Of a stretch of 64,000 nucleotides of DNA, positions 27,634 through 37,140 are shown one piece after another. The notes under the pieces are model-generated. The model was not told the origin of the DNA. It was given only the letters and a program-made list of their open reading frames with translations, and did not search any database. Made by a program: the position numbers and the translations under genes. Each line of letters opens with the position of its first letter. Position 1 is the stretch's first letter. Source of the stretch: Desulfotomaculum copahuensis (lineage in GTDB: Bacteria; Bacillota; Desulfotomaculia; Desulfotomaculales; Desulfovirgulaceae); the NCBI RefSeq assembly GCF_001655685.1, contig NZ_LYVF01000197.1, positions 38,244 to 102,243 on the forward strand, written 5' to 3'.

Positions 27634-27805
27634 TTTAATGCGGCCGGTAGGCCGGTGCTTCACGGCACGGCGGGGTTGGGCATGGCCGGGCGTGGCGCAG
27701 CTTAATGCGGTGCGTATACCATCCGCTGCTTCGCTGGCGGAACGGGTGATAATACGCCGGCCCCGGACCTTAATGCGGCCCGTATACCGCTGCTTCACCC
27801 GCCTG
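27634..27805. repeat. Three degenerate copies of a ~67-bp tandem repeat overlapping the zwf 3' end
   Basis: TTAATGCGG recurs at 27635, 27702 and 27770, each followed 12-22 bases later by GCTTC and flanked by GGCC-rich text; GTATACC is shared by the second and third copies. The spacing is 67 and 68 bases. The third copy contains the zwf stop codon. Copies are imperfect, unlike CRISPR repeats. Confidence 0.5.
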
Positions 27806-29392
27806 CCCGTCCGGCGGGCCGGCATTAACAGCCGGGGCAATGTTATAGCCGGCCGTACCGGCATTGCGCCAGCAGTCCGGTAAGTCCGACCGCCTGCCGC
27901 CGCATACCGGCCACCAGCGCAACCCGTCGCGCAGGAGTAAATCGGCCGCCTGTGCCGGCCCCCAGCTGCCGGCGGCATAATTGGGAAAGAGCACGTCGCT
28001 CTGCGCCCAAACTTCCGCCACCGGGTCGACGAAGCGCCAGGCCAGGGCCACCTCTTCCCAGCCGGTAAACAGGGCGGGATCGCCCTGGATGGCATCAAAA
28101 AGCAGCCGCTCGTAGGCCTCGGGTGAGTTGATGTCCAAACCGCAGTTCTGACAAAAATCCATGGTGATGGGAACGATCAGGTTTTTAGTGCCCGGTCTTT
28201 TCACATTAAGTTGCAAATGTACACCTTCCACAGGGTTGACCCTGATCACCAGCAGATTGGGCGTCAGCACGCCGTAGTCCTTGAAATAGTTAATCTCCGG
28301 CAGGGAGTTGAATTGGATGAAGATCTCCGTCCCTTTAACCGCCAGTCTTTTGCCCGTGCGCAAATAGAAGGGAACACCGGCCCAGCGGAAGTTCTCAATA
28401 AAAACTTTCATGGCCGCAAAGGTTTCGGTATTGGATGCGGAAGCGACTCCGGCCTCCGCCCGGTAACCAGCCGCACTTTCTCCATTGATGCAACCCGGCC
28501 CGTACTGCCCGCGGACCGTATCTTTGATCACCCGTTCCGCCGTCAGCGGCTGCAGCGACCGCAATACCTTTACTTTTTCGTCCCGCACCACCCGGCCCTC
28601 CAAACCGGCCGGCGGTTCCATGGCCATTAATGTCAAAAGCTGCAACATGTGATTCTGGATCATGTCACGCAGGGCACCGGCTTTTTCATAATAGGCCCCC
28701 CGCTCCCCCACCCCGACCGTCTCCACCGAGTTGATCTGGATGTTGTTTATATAGTTCCTGTTCCACACCGGTTCAAAAAAGGTATTGGCCAGGCGCAGCA
28801 CGGTGATATTCTGAATCATTTCCTTGCCCAGATAATGATCGATGCGGAAGATATGCTCTTCCGCAAACAATTTACGGATCTGCCGGTTCAGCGCTTCCGC
28901 CGACGCCAAATCGCGGCCGAAAGGTTTTTCCAGCATCAGGCGCTGCCAGGCGGGAGGTTCGTTGACAGCCAGGCCGGCGACGGCCAGGTTGTTGATGGCC
29001 GCCTCGAAATTCCCCGGCGCCACGGCCAGGTAAAAAAGGCGGTTGCCCGGTACGGCGTAGCGTTCATCCAATTCAGCGAGCAGTTCCTTTAACCGGACAT
29101 AACCGGATCTATCCCGAAGATCGAAGGGCAGATAATAAAAGCGCCCGGCAAAGTCAGGCCATGTTTGGTCTTCAGATGGCTTATAACGGGAATATTGCTG
29201 CAGGGATTGAAAAATATCCCGCCGGAACCCGTCCGCTGTTTTTTCCCGCCGGGCCACCCCCACCACGGCAAAATTTGCGGAAAGCATACCGTCCCGGTAA
29301 AGGGCGTAAAGCGCCGAGTACAATTTTCGCCGGGCCAGATCCCCTGTAGCCCCGAAGATAACCAGAATACACGCTTCACTTTGGCCGGCCAT
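27770..29392 (-). CDS. zwf: Glucose-6-phosphate 1-dehydrogenase
   Basis: 540 residues: N-terminal nucleotide motif VIFGATGDLARRKLYSALY, the active-site signature RIDHYLGKEMIQN near residue 178, and the conserved C-terminal LLFPNYAAGSWGP. It oxidises glucose-6-phosphate to 6-phosphogluconolactone, making NADPH. After the conserved end (RDGLRWWP), about 45 extra residues run into a GC-rich tandem repeat, so the natural C-terminus has probably been replaced. The gene follows gnd with 21 bases between, forming an oxidative pentose-phosphate pair without a lactonase gene. Confidence 0.95.
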   Translation of the reverse strand: MAGQSEACILVIFGATGDLARRKLYSALYALYRDGMLSANFAVVGVARREKTADGFRRDIFQSLQQYSRYKPSEDQTWPDFAGRFYYLPFDLRDRSGYVRLKELLAELDERYAVPGNRLFYLAVAPGNFEAAINNLAVAGLAVNEPPAWQRLMLEKPFGRDLASAEALNRQIRKLFAEEHIFRIDHYLGKEMIQNITVLRLANTFFEPVWNRNYINNIQINSVETVGVGERGAYYEKAGALRDMIQNHMLQLLTLMAMEPPAGLEGRVVRDEKVKVLRSLQPLTAERVIKDTVRGQYGPGCINGESAAGYRAEAGVASASNTETFAAMKVFIENFRWAGVPFYLRTGKRLAVKGTEIFIQFNSLPEINYFKDYGVLTPNLLVIRVNPVEGVHLQLNVKRPGTKNLIVPITMDFCQNCGLDINSPEAYERLLFDAIQGDPALFTGWEEVALAWRFVDPVAEVWAQSDVLFPNYAAGSWGPAQAADLLLRDGLRWWPVCGGRRSDLPDCWRNAGTAGYNIAPAVNAGPPDGQAGEAAVYGPH

Positions 29393-29413
29393 ACCGGTAA
29401 AGCCCCCTCGCTG

Positions 29414-30310
29414 TCAAGCCTGTTCCACCTTGTGGCCGCCGAACTGGTTGCGCAGGGCGGCCACCACCTTGCCGGCAAAACTGTCCTCCTGCTCCGAGCG
29501 GAAACGCATGAATACGGAAGTGGTGATCACGGGCGCCGGCACCCCCAGGGCCAGGGCTGTTTCGGCCGTCCACAGGCCCTCACCGGAGGAATGCATCACT
29601 CCTTTGATTTTATCCAGGCGGGGATCTCCGGCAAAAGCTTTTTCAGCCAACTCCATTAGCCAGCCGCGGATGACCGAGCCGTGGTTCCAGACCCGGGCAA
29701 CCGCCTGCAAATTCAGATTAAACTGTCCCCGCTCCAGGATCTCGAACCCTTCACCGATGGCCTGAAGCATCCCATACTCAATACCGTTATGTACCATTTT
29801 GACAAAATGGCCGCTGCCGGGGGGACCGGTATGTATATAGCCGCCAGGAACACTGATGTCCTTGAACAGCGGCTCCAGCCGGGCAAAAATTTCCCCGCCG
29901 GCGCCGGCCATCAGACAGGCCCCGTGACGGGCACCTTCCGTACCGCCGCTGGTGCCGACGTCAACGAAGTTAATGTTTTTCTTTTGCCATTCTTTTGCCC
30001 GCCGCAGCGTATCACGGTAATCGGAATTGCCCCCGTCGATCACCGTATCACCGGGCGACAGCAAAGGCGCCAGCTTTTCCAGGGTCTCATCCACCGGCGC
30101 GCCGGCCGGCACCATCAGCCAGATCGCCCGGGGCGGCGCCAGTTTTTCCACCAGTTCCGTCAGGCTGTAAGCGCCGGCGGCCCCGGCCGCGATCGCCTTT
30201 CCGGTCTTTTCCGGTGAACGGTTATAAGCAACTACCCGGTGGCCTTTTTCAAGCATGTTCAGAACCAGGTTGAAGCCCATTTTGCCCAATCCAACCAAAC
30301 CGATTTCCAT
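29414..30310 (-). CDS. gnd: 6-phosphogluconate dehydrogenase, short decarboxylating type
   Basis: 298 residues, the short (GntZ/YqeC-like) form: Rossmann motif GLVGLGKMGFNLVLNM at the N-terminus, DGGNSDYRD near residue 92, VDVGTSGGTEGARHG near 113 and the catalytic HNGIEYGMLQAIGEG near 175. It converts 6-phosphogluconate to ribulose-5-phosphate; the short form usually prefers NAD. The ATG has GAGAAGG upstream. It is transcribed immediately before zwf. Confidence 0.93.
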   Translation of the reverse strand: MEIGLVGLGKMGFNLVLNMLEKGHRVVAYNRSPEKTGKAIAAGAAGAYSLTELVEKLAPPRAIWLMVPAGAPVDETLEKLAPLLSPGDTVIDGGNSDYRDTLRRAKEWQKKNINFVDVGTSGGTEGARHGACLMAGAGGEIFARLEPLFKDISVPGGYIHTGPPGSGHFVKMVHNGIEYGMLQAIGEGFEILERGQFNLNLQAVARVWNHGSVIRGWLMELAEKAFAGDPRLDKIKGVMHSSGEGLWTAETALALGVPAPVITTSVFMRFRSEQEDSFAGKVVAALRNQFGGHKVEQA

Positions 30311-30361
30311 AGCCTTCTCACCCTTCGCATCAATATCGCCCCGGCCAACGTGTCTCTAAAT

Positions 30362-30518
30362 AAAGCGGCCCGGTTTACTTAAAGTATGCACAGCAAACAT
30401 ACGCAAAAAACTAAAATACCGCTGAAGAAAGCAGCCCGGTTCAGTTTGAAGCGTCCGGCAGGTGTATAACAGCCAGCGGGTGCTACTGATAAAAGCCGGC
30501 CGGTCATTTAAAGTATGC
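30362..30518. repeat. Direct repeat pair upstream of gnd
   Basis: A 28-base segment at 30362-30389 recurs with few changes at 30492-30518; both begin AAAG, contain CCGGT and end TTAAAGTATGC. The copies are 130 bases apart in the gnd-cydC gap. Their GGCC-plus-TTAA composition resembles the repeats after zwf. The gap 30311-30555 holds no gene. Confidence 0.45.
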
Positions 30519-30555
30519 CTTCCCCGGGCCCGAAAAATGCAGCGAAATTCCCGGT

Positions 30556-32313
30556 TTACAGGTGCTGCAGCTTCCACATCCGCCGGAACAGCCCGTCCCG
30601 CCGCAAAAGTTCCTCTTGTGTTCCCCGTTCCACCACCCGGCCGCCGTCCATGACCAGAATTTCGTCCATCTCCTCCAGGCCGGCCAGACGGTGGGTGATC
30701 ACCAGGGTGGTGCGCCCCGCCGTCAAACGGCGGATGGCTGCCAGCACTTCCCGCTCCGTAACCGGATCGAGTCCGGCCGTGGCTTCGTCCAAAACCAGAA
30801 TGGGCGCGTCCTTGAGCAGCGCCCGGGCAATGGCCAGGCGCTGGCGCTGACCGCCGGAAAGTTTGAAACCGCCTTCCCCCACGTAAGTGTCATATCCCCG
30901 GGGCAGATTTTGAATGAATTCGTGGATACTGGCCTCCCGGGCGGCCCGGATCATTTCCTCCACCGTGGCCCCGGGCCGGGCCAGCAGGAGATTTTCCCGG
31001 ATGGTGGCATTAAAAAGGTGGGTATGCTGGGCGACTACCCCCATCAACCGGCGCACCTGTTCCCGGGGGAGGGTCTTTAATTCGCAGCCGCCCAGCCGGA
31101 TGGAACCCTCCCGGTAATCCCAGAAACGCAGCAGCAGGTTGATCAGCGTACTCTTCCCCGCCCCGCTGGAGCCGACAACAGCCAACTTCCCTCCGGCGGA
31201 CAGGACAAAATCCAGACCGTCCAGCGCCGCCGGCTCATCCGGAGCGTAGCGGAAGCGTAAACCGGCCACTTCAAGATCATACCCGGCGGGCTCGCAGGCC
31301 GGGCCGGAAAAATCCCGGACGGGAGACCCGCCTGCCGGTCCGGCTTGATCCCGGACGGCGGGCCGGGCGCCGGCCAGTTCAAAAAGGCGCCGGGCCGCCG
31401 CCAGGCTTTCTTCAAGCTGCGGGAACAACAACGGCAGGGGCTGCACTGCTTCAAAAGCGCCCGGGACGGCCAGGACCAGCATGGGCAGGTATACCCAGTC
31501 CAATTTCCCCCGCCCCACCGCCGTCACAGTCAACATTAGCACCGCCCACAGGGCAAGGTTCCCGGCCAGGCTGGTTAAAGCCCCGCCCAGAGCGTCAATC
31601 CCCGCCAACCGCCCCTGCCGGCCGGCCAGTTCCCGGCCCAGCGCCGCCACCTGCTCCCGGTAGCGGCCGGCCTGGCCGAAGGCCGCCAGTTCGGTCATCC
31701 CCCGGATGCCGTCCACCAGACGGGCGTTCAGTTCCGCCCTGACCCGCCCCACAGTGCGGGCCGGCTCCCGGCTATGCCGCATGATTACCAACGGTATACC
31801 CGCCCCGGCCAGCAGAAAGAAAGTAGCAAAGGCCAGAGCCGCCCCGAACTCGAACTGAGCCAGGAAAACAAACACCGCCGGCAGCACCAACAGGGCCACC
31901 GGCACCGGCGCCAGCACCCGCAGGTAAAAGTTTTGCAGTGTTTCCACATCGGTCACGATACGGCTTAAAATATCCCCGCTGCGGTACTCCGTCAGGCGGG
32001 CCGGGGCCAGGGGCTCCAGCGCCCCGTAAAACCAGGCCCGCATCCGGCCCAGCACGCGGAAAGTCACGTCATGGGCAACATAACGCTCCAGGTAGCGGCA
32101 TACCGCCCGGGTAAGGCCGAAAAAACGCACTCCGGCAATAAGCAGCATCAGTGCCACCACCGGCGGATGCAGTGCCGCCCGGGCGATGAGCAGCGCCGAG
32201 GCGGCCAGCAGGGCGATGTTGCCGCCCACACTGAAAAAACCGAGCAGTGCCGCCAGCAGCACCGGCCACCGGTAGGGGGCGATTAGCTTCAACAAACGCA
32301 GGAAAGTATTCAT
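30556..32313 (-). CDS. cydC: Thiol reductant ABC exporter subunit CydC
   Basis: 585 residues: six-helix ABC membrane domain (residues 1-310), then an ATPase with Walker A GSSGAGKSTLI, signature LSGGQRQRLAIARAL, Walker B ILVLDEATAGLD and switch His VITHRL. CydDC exports glutathione or cysteine and is needed to assemble cytochrome bd. The ATG overlaps the cydD stop (ATGA). It is the last gene of cydABDC. Confidence 0.93.
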   Translation of the reverse strand: MNTFLRLLKLIAPYRWPVLLAALLGFFSVGGNIALLAASALLIARAALHPPVVALMLLIAGVRFFGLTRAVCRYLERYVAHDVTFRVLGRMRAWFYGALEPLAPARLTEYRSGDILSRIVTDVETLQNFYLRVLAPVPVALLVLPAVFVFLAQFEFGAALAFATFFLLAGAGIPLVIMRHSREPARTVGRVRAELNARLVDGIRGMTELAAFGQAGRYREQVAALGRELAGRQGRLAGIDALGGALTSLAGNLALWAVLMLTVTAVGRGKLDWVYLPMLVLAVPGAFEAVQPLPLLFPQLEESLAAARRLFELAGARPAVRDQAGPAGGSPVRDFSGPACEPAGYDLEVAGLRFRYAPDEPAALDGLDFVLSAGGKLAVVGSSGAGKSTLINLLLRFWDYREGSIRLGGCELKTLPREQVRRLMGVVAQHTHLFNATIRENLLLARPGATVEEMIRAAREASIHEFIQNLPRGYDTYVGEGGFKLSGGQRQRLAIARALLKDAPILVLDEATAGLDPVTEREVLAAIRRLTAGRTTLVITHRLAGLEEMDEILVMDGGRVVERGTQEELLRRDGLFRRMWKLQHL

Positions 32314-34046
32314 GCCGCACCCCGCAAAGCCGTCATCAGACGGTAATAAACCCCTTGTTTGGCCATCAGTTCAACATGCCGCCCTTCCTCCGCCACCCGG
32401 CCGTCCGCCAGCACCACGATGCGGTCCGCCCCGCGGATGGCGGCCGGGCGGTGGGCGATGAGCAGTACCGTACGCCCGTGCATCAGGCGCGCCAGCGCGT
32501 CTTCGAGCACCTGCCCGCTTCCGGCATCCAGGCCGGCGGTGGGTTCGTCCAAAATCAAAAGGCGGGCATCAATCAGAAAAGCCCGGGCAATGGCCAGCAG
32601 GCGTGCCTGACCGCCGCTGAGACGGATTCCTTCTTCACCCACGGGGGTGTCATATCCTTTCGGCAGGCGGCGGATGAACTCACCGGCCCCGGCCAGTCCG
32701 GCCGCCGCCATTACTTCTTCCCGGGTGGCCCCGGGACGGCCCAGCCGGATGTTTTCCGCTATGGTGCCGTAAAAAAGATGGGGGTGCTGGGGCACATAAG
32801 CCACCTGCCGGCGCCACAGTTCCGCAGGGATTTGACGCAGGGGAATTCCGTTTATCACGATCTCCCCCCGGTCCGGCTCCATAAAACGCAAAAGCAGGCG
32901 GGCCACGGTGGTCTTTCCCGCCCCGCTGGCGCCGGCCAGGGCTACCCGCTCCCCGGGCCGGAGGTCGAAGGAAGCCCCGTTTAAAGCCGGCCTTGTACCC
33001 CCCTCATAGGCGTAGTGCACACCGTCGAAAGAAATGTGCAATTCCGCCGGCACCGGGGGGTCTGTCTTCTCTACCACCCGGTCAGGCACCCCGGGAACGG
33101 GGAGGGTCAGGATCTCAAAAATACGGTCCGCCGCGCTGACTCCGGCCAGCCCGGCGTGAAAGCGCGCGCCCAGTTGTCTCAAGGGGAGGTAGAATTCCGG
33201 AGTCAAAAGCAAAAGAAAAAAGGCCCGTTCAAAAGGAATGCGGGCGTAAACCAGGCGCAGTCCCAGAGCCACCGCCACCAGGGCGGTGCTGATGGTGGCC
33301 AGCAACTCCAGCATCAAGGCGGAAAGAAAAGCCACCCGCAGCACCCCCAGGGTGGTTTCCCGGAAACGGTCGCTCACCCGGGCGATCACTGCCGCCTGAC
33401 TTTTGCTCCGGCCGAACAGCTTGAGGGTGGTCAGTCCCTGCAGTACATCCAGGAAGTGGGCGCTCATGCGGCTCAATGCCTCCCACTGTTGCCGGGAAAG
33501 CCTTTCCGCCCATTTGCCGATCAAAATCATAAACAGTGGGATCAGGGGGGCGGTAAAAAGCAAGATCAGCCCGGTGGTCAGATCCAGGGGCAGGACGAAG
33601 CCCAGGATCATCAGGGGGAGAAGCGCGGCCAGGGCCAGTTGGGGCAGGTAATGGGCAAAATAGTCTTCCAGGGACTCCACCCCTTCCACCAGCACATTGA
33701 CCAGTTCACCAGTACGCTCCCCGCGCACATACGCCGGCCCGAGAGCCAGCAGGTGATCCAGCAGCCGCCGGCGCAAGTCCTGTTTGACTATGGCGGCGGC
33801 CCGGCGGGCCGCCGCCTCGCTGGCCCAGGCCAGAAGCGCCCGCAGCAGGATGAGGCCCAGCATCACCTGCAGCCAGGGCCGGACCGCCGCCAGCCCCTGT
33901 CCGCCCGGGAAAACCAGGCTCACCACCCGGGCCAGGACGCCGGCCTGCAACACCGCCAGCAGGCCGGCACCCAACCCCGGACCAACGGTGAGCGCCAGGT
34001 ACAAGCGCGCCGCCCGGGCCTCGCGCCAGAGCCGCCGATCCAGCAT
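32310..34046 (-). CDS. cydD: Thiol reductant ABC exporter subunit CydD
   Basis: 578 residues: ABC exporter membrane domain with six helices, then Walker A GASGAGKTTVARLL, signature LSGGQARLLAIARAF, Walker B LLILDEPTAGLD and switch His LIAHRP. It forms the heterodimer with CydC. It follows cydB after a 157-base spacer with no gene, on the same strand. Confidence 0.93.
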   Translation of the reverse strand: MLDRRLWREARAARLYLALTVGPGLGAGLLAVLQAGVLARVVSLVFPGGQGLAAVRPWLQVMLGLILLRALLAWASEAAARRAAAIVKQDLRRRLLDHLLALGPAYVRGERTGELVNVLVEGVESLEDYFAHYLPQLALAALLPLMILGFVLPLDLTTGLILLFTAPLIPLFMILIGKWAERLSRQQWEALSRMSAHFLDVLQGLTTLKLFGRSKSQAAVIARVSDRFRETTLGVLRVAFLSALMLELLATISTALVAVALGLRLVYARIPFERAFFLLLLTPEFYLPLRQLGARFHAGLAGVSAADRIFEILTLPVPGVPDRVVEKTDPPVPAELHISFDGVHYAYEGGTRPALNGASFDLRPGERVALAGASGAGKTTVARLLLRFMEPDRGEIVINGIPLRQIPAELWRRQVAYVPQHPHLFYGTIAENIRLGRPGATREEVMAAAGLAGAGEFIRRLPKGYDTPVGEEGIRLSGGQARLLAIARAFLIDARLLILDEPTAGLDAGSGQVLEDALARLMHGRTVLLIAHRPAAIRGADRIVVLADGRVAEEGRHVELMAKQGVYYRLMTALRGAA

Positions 34047-34203
34047 CCCCGCTTCCCCCTTCTACCAGTATGAAAATGCCCGACAGAAGCGGCAATCCCG
34101 CTCCCGGTATCCCGTTCATTATTTTCCGGCCCTGCAGCCGTCCCAAAGCAGTCTGGCCCCTGCAACCCCCGCTATCCCGGGCGGCAGTTACCGCATACAG
34201 CAC

Positions 34204-35208
34204 CTAATACTCCAGATGCCGGCCGTCCACCCGGCGGCGGAAAACCCAGTAGGTCCAGACCTGGTAGGCAAGCACCACCGGCACCAGGGTTAAGGCCACA
34301 ATGGTCATCACTTTCAGCGTATAAGGACTTGAGGAGGCGTTATAGATGGTCAGGCTCCAGGCCGGGTTGAGGCTGGAAACCATCACCCGGGGAAACAGGC
34401 CGGTGAAAAGCGACAGTGTGGCCAGGGCGACAGTCAGGCCGTTGGCGACAAAAGCCAGGCCGTAACGGCGGTAGAACAAAAACCAGCAGGCCAGGACCAG
34501 GGCGGCAAAAGCGACCCAGAGCATGATCGCCGCCCCGGCCCGGTCGAAAATGCCGGTCCGGGTATAGCTCATCAACACCAGGATGAGCAGGGCCAATACG
34601 GCCGGTGCGCCCGCCCCCAGGGCCGCCCGGCGGGCACGCTCCGCCAGTTCGCCCGTGGTCTTCAAGGTCAGGAAAAGCGCGCCGTGCAGGGTGAAAATCA
34701 GCAGCGACGCCACGCCGCCCACCAGAGTGTAGGGGGAGAGCAGTGTCCAGAAGGTGCCGGTGTATTCCATTTGGGCGTTGATGGGCACTCCCTGGATCAG
34801 GTTGGTCATGGCCACCCCCCAGAGCAGCGCCGGCACCAGGCTGCCGCCCCAGATCAACCAGTCCCACAGACCGCGCCAGGCCGGGCGTTCGTCCTTGCTG
34901 CGGAATTCAAAGGCCACCCCGCGCAGGATCAGCGCCACCAGCATCAGGAAAAGGGCCAGGTAAAACCCGCTGAAAAGAGTGGCATACCAGTTGGGAAAAG
35001 CGGCGAACATGGCTCCGCCGGCGGTGATCATCCACACCTCGTTACCGTCCCAGACCGGACCGATGGAGTTGATGATCATCCGGCGTTGCATATCATCCCT
35101 CCCCAGAAAGAGGAGCAGTATGCCCACGCCGTAATCGAAACCCTCCAGGAAGAAAAAACCGGTGAACAATACGGCCAGCAAAATGAACCAGAGCGTGTTC
35201 AAGTCCAT
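34204..35208 (-). CDS. cydB: Cytochrome bd ubiquinol oxidase subunit II
   Basis: 334 residues with about eight membrane helices; it begins MDLNTLWFILLAVLFTGFFF and carries the family motif FLEGFDYGVG, then GPVWDGNEVW near residue 50. The start overlaps the end of cydA by ten bases. With CydA it forms the high-affinity oxygen-reducing quinol oxidase of the cytoplasmic membrane. Confidence 0.95.
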   Translation of the reverse strand: MDLNTLWFILLAVLFTGFFFLEGFDYGVGILLLFLGRDDMQRRMIINSIGPVWDGNEVWMITAGGAMFAAFPNWYATLFSGFYLALFLMLVALILRGVAFEFRSKDERPAWRGLWDWLIWGGSLVPALLWGVAMTNLIQGVPINAQMEYTGTFWTLLSPYTLVGGVASLLIFTLHGALFLTLKTTGELAERARRAALGAGAPAVLALLILVLMSYTRTGIFDRAGAAIMLWVAFAALVLACWFLFYRRYGLAFVANGLTVALATLSLFTGLFPRVMVSSLNPAWSLTIYNASSSPYTLKVMTIVALTLVPVVLAYQVWTYWVFRRRVDGRHLEY

Positions 35209-36584
35209 AACGACACCTCCCCGCCGGATTTAGCCGCCCGGTCCGCGGAGATTCCATCCGGCCCCAGCCGGGCGTATTTGCTCAACAGGTACACATCCAC
35301 CACCGCCAGCACTCCGTAGAGCAGGGTGAAAACAAGCATGGTGGCCAGCACCGCCCCGGCGGAAACGGCAGGTGAAACAGCATTGTTCACTTTTTGCAGT
35401 CCGTAGACAATCCAGGGCTGACGGCCGATTTCAGCCATAAACCAGCCGGTGGTGTTGGCGATGTAGGGCAGTGGTATGGCCCAGAGCATGATTTTAAGAA
35501 AACGTGGCCCGTTTTCCAGCCGCCCCTTGTGGTTCAGATAAAGCGCATACAGTACCAGCAGCAGCATGACGACTCCCGCCGCCACCATGATCCGGAAACT
35601 CCAAAAAACGGGGGCCACCGGCGGGATGTAATCGCCCGGCCCGTACCGGGCTGCATCGGCAGCCTGCAGTTCTTTGATCCCTTTTACTTCCCCGTAGGGA
35701 GTATTGTAGGAAAGAATGCTGACCAGGTATGGTATTTGGAGCTCAAAGCCGTTGGTTTGATTTTTCTGATCGATTGAGGCCACTACATTGAAGGGGGCCG
35801 GATCGGCGCTTTTCCAGAGCGCCTCCGCCGCCGCCATTTTCATCGGCTGTGCTTTGACCAGGTGCTGCCCCTGCAGGTGGCCGACGGCCATAACCAGCAC
35901 CAGGGCGATCACCCCCAGAGTCAAACCGTAACGGAAGGAACGGTGGAAAAAGCCGGGGTGATTTTTACGCACCAGGTGATAGGCGCTGATGCCCATGACG
36001 AAAAAGGCGGCGGTGGTGAACCCGGCCAGCACGGTGTGTGGAAACTGGTAGAAAACATTCGGGTTGGTGAGCAGGGCGCCGAAGCTGGTCATTTCCGCCC
36101 GGCCGTTACGCAGGGCGTATCCCACCGGCTCCTGCATGAAAGAGTTGGCCACCAGGATCCAGAAGGCGGACAGGTTGCTGGCCAGGGCCACCAGCCAGAT
36201 GGTCACGGCATGCCAGGCCCGGGGCAGCTTATCCCAGCCGAAGATCCACAGGCCCAGGAAGGTGGACTCCAGGAAAAAGGCGGCCAGGGCTTCCACGGCC
36301 AGCGGCGCGCCGAATATGTCTCCCACAAAACGGGAATAACCAGACCAGTTCATGCCGAACTGGAACTCCTGCACGATACCGGTAACCACACCCATAATGA
36401 AGTTAATCACAAAAAGCTTGCCCCAGAACAGGGTCATCTTCTTATACGTTTCGTCCCCGGTCCGGGCGTAGACGGTTTCCATGACAGCCACCAGGACCGA
36501 CAGCCCCAGGGTGAGGGGGACGAACAGAAAATGATAGGCCGAGGTGATACCGAACTGCCATCTGGATAATAAGAGCTCAAGCAT
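35199..36584 (-). CDS. cydA: Cytochrome bd ubiquinol oxidase subunit I
   Basis: 461 residues, about nine membrane helices. Visible ligands and motifs: the N-terminal haem ligand in SAYHFLFVPLTLG, FLESTFLGLWIFGW, NPNVFYQFPHT, and the conserved GRQPW near residue 400. The quinol-binding Q loop is of the short type. The start is the ATG at 36584 with GGGAGG upstream; a longer open frame to 36689 lacks family similarity. In an anaerobe this enzyme most likely scavenges oxygen. Confidence 0.95.
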   Translation of the reverse strand: MLELLLSRWQFGITSAYHFLFVPLTLGLSVLVAVMETVYARTGDETYKKMTLFWGKLFVINFIMGVVTGIVQEFQFGMNWSGYSRFVGDIFGAPLAVEALAAFFLESTFLGLWIFGWDKLPRAWHAVTIWLVALASNLSAFWILVANSFMQEPVGYALRNGRAEMTSFGALLTNPNVFYQFPHTVLAGFTTAAFFVMGISAYHLVRKNHPGFFHRSFRYGLTLGVIALVLVMAVGHLQGQHLVKAQPMKMAAAEALWKSADPAPFNVVASIDQKNQTNGFELQIPYLVSILSYNTPYGEVKGIKELQAADAARYGPGDYIPPVAPVFWSFRIMVAAGVVMLLLVLYALYLNHKGRLENGPRFLKIMLWAIPLPYIANTTGWFMAEIGRQPWIVYGLQKVNNAVSPAVSAGAVLATMLVFTLLYGVLAVVDVYLLSKYARLGPDGISADRAAKSGGEVSLWT

Positions 36585-36798
36585 GGACTTCCCTCCCGGA
36601 ACGTTTTGCGTTTGCGTCCGCAAACGGGCCGCTTGATCAGCGGCGGCGCATGTTTCCTTCCTGGTACGCTTCAGCGGCATGTGTTCCAATCAATCAACCG
36701 GCTGACGGAAAACCACCGTCACCGGCACACCGGCCGTGTCAACCGTCCCGGCCCCAAAGCCGACCCTCTCAAAATAGGGTTTTAATCTAAACCGGAAC

Positions 36799-36944
36799 AG
36801 TATACTTTAATCGCCTGATCTCCCCCCTCTCTTCTGCGTTATCCTCCTGCCGCGCAAAGCGTAAAAAGCCGCTACCTTAACCGGCACCCGGACGCACTTG
36901 AGCCATGATCAGGCGCCCGTAAAAGTATATTCAACCGGTATACT
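36799..36944. promoter_or_regulatory. AGTATACT-type inverted elements upstream of cydA
   Basis: A perfect AGTATACT palindrome lies at 36799-36806 and an AGTATA-N9-TATACT inverted repeat at 36924-36944, both in the 556-base gap between the divergent cydA and marC genes. They could be operator halves for a redox regulator. I see no Rex consensus. No gene is supported in this gap. Confidence 0.3.
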
Positions 36945-37140
36945 ATTAATGCAAATTATAACTCCTTTTATTTTCACTGTCAAGTTTTTCCCATCAAAAA
37001 ACGAAAAAGGGCGCATAAAAGCCGGGTGCACCCTTACAGCCGGGCAAAAGTTTAAAAAAGGTAATTTGAAGGAATAACATTTTGTTCTGTCGAAAACATA
37101 AACTCTATACTGCACACTAATCCATCCGACCGGAGGTGTC

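Noticed and set aside
27634..27805. CRISPR array
   Set aside because: The three repeats are degenerate, GC-rich and have no unique equal-length spacers or cas genes nearby.
36585..36689. CydA starting at 36689
   Set aside because: CydA proteins begin at the MLELLLSRWQFG segment, which has its own SD.
37036..37140. Rex or Fnr site in the cyd-marC gap
   Set aside because: No TTGTGAA-N4-TTCACAA or TTGAT-N4-ATCAA match was found on either strand.
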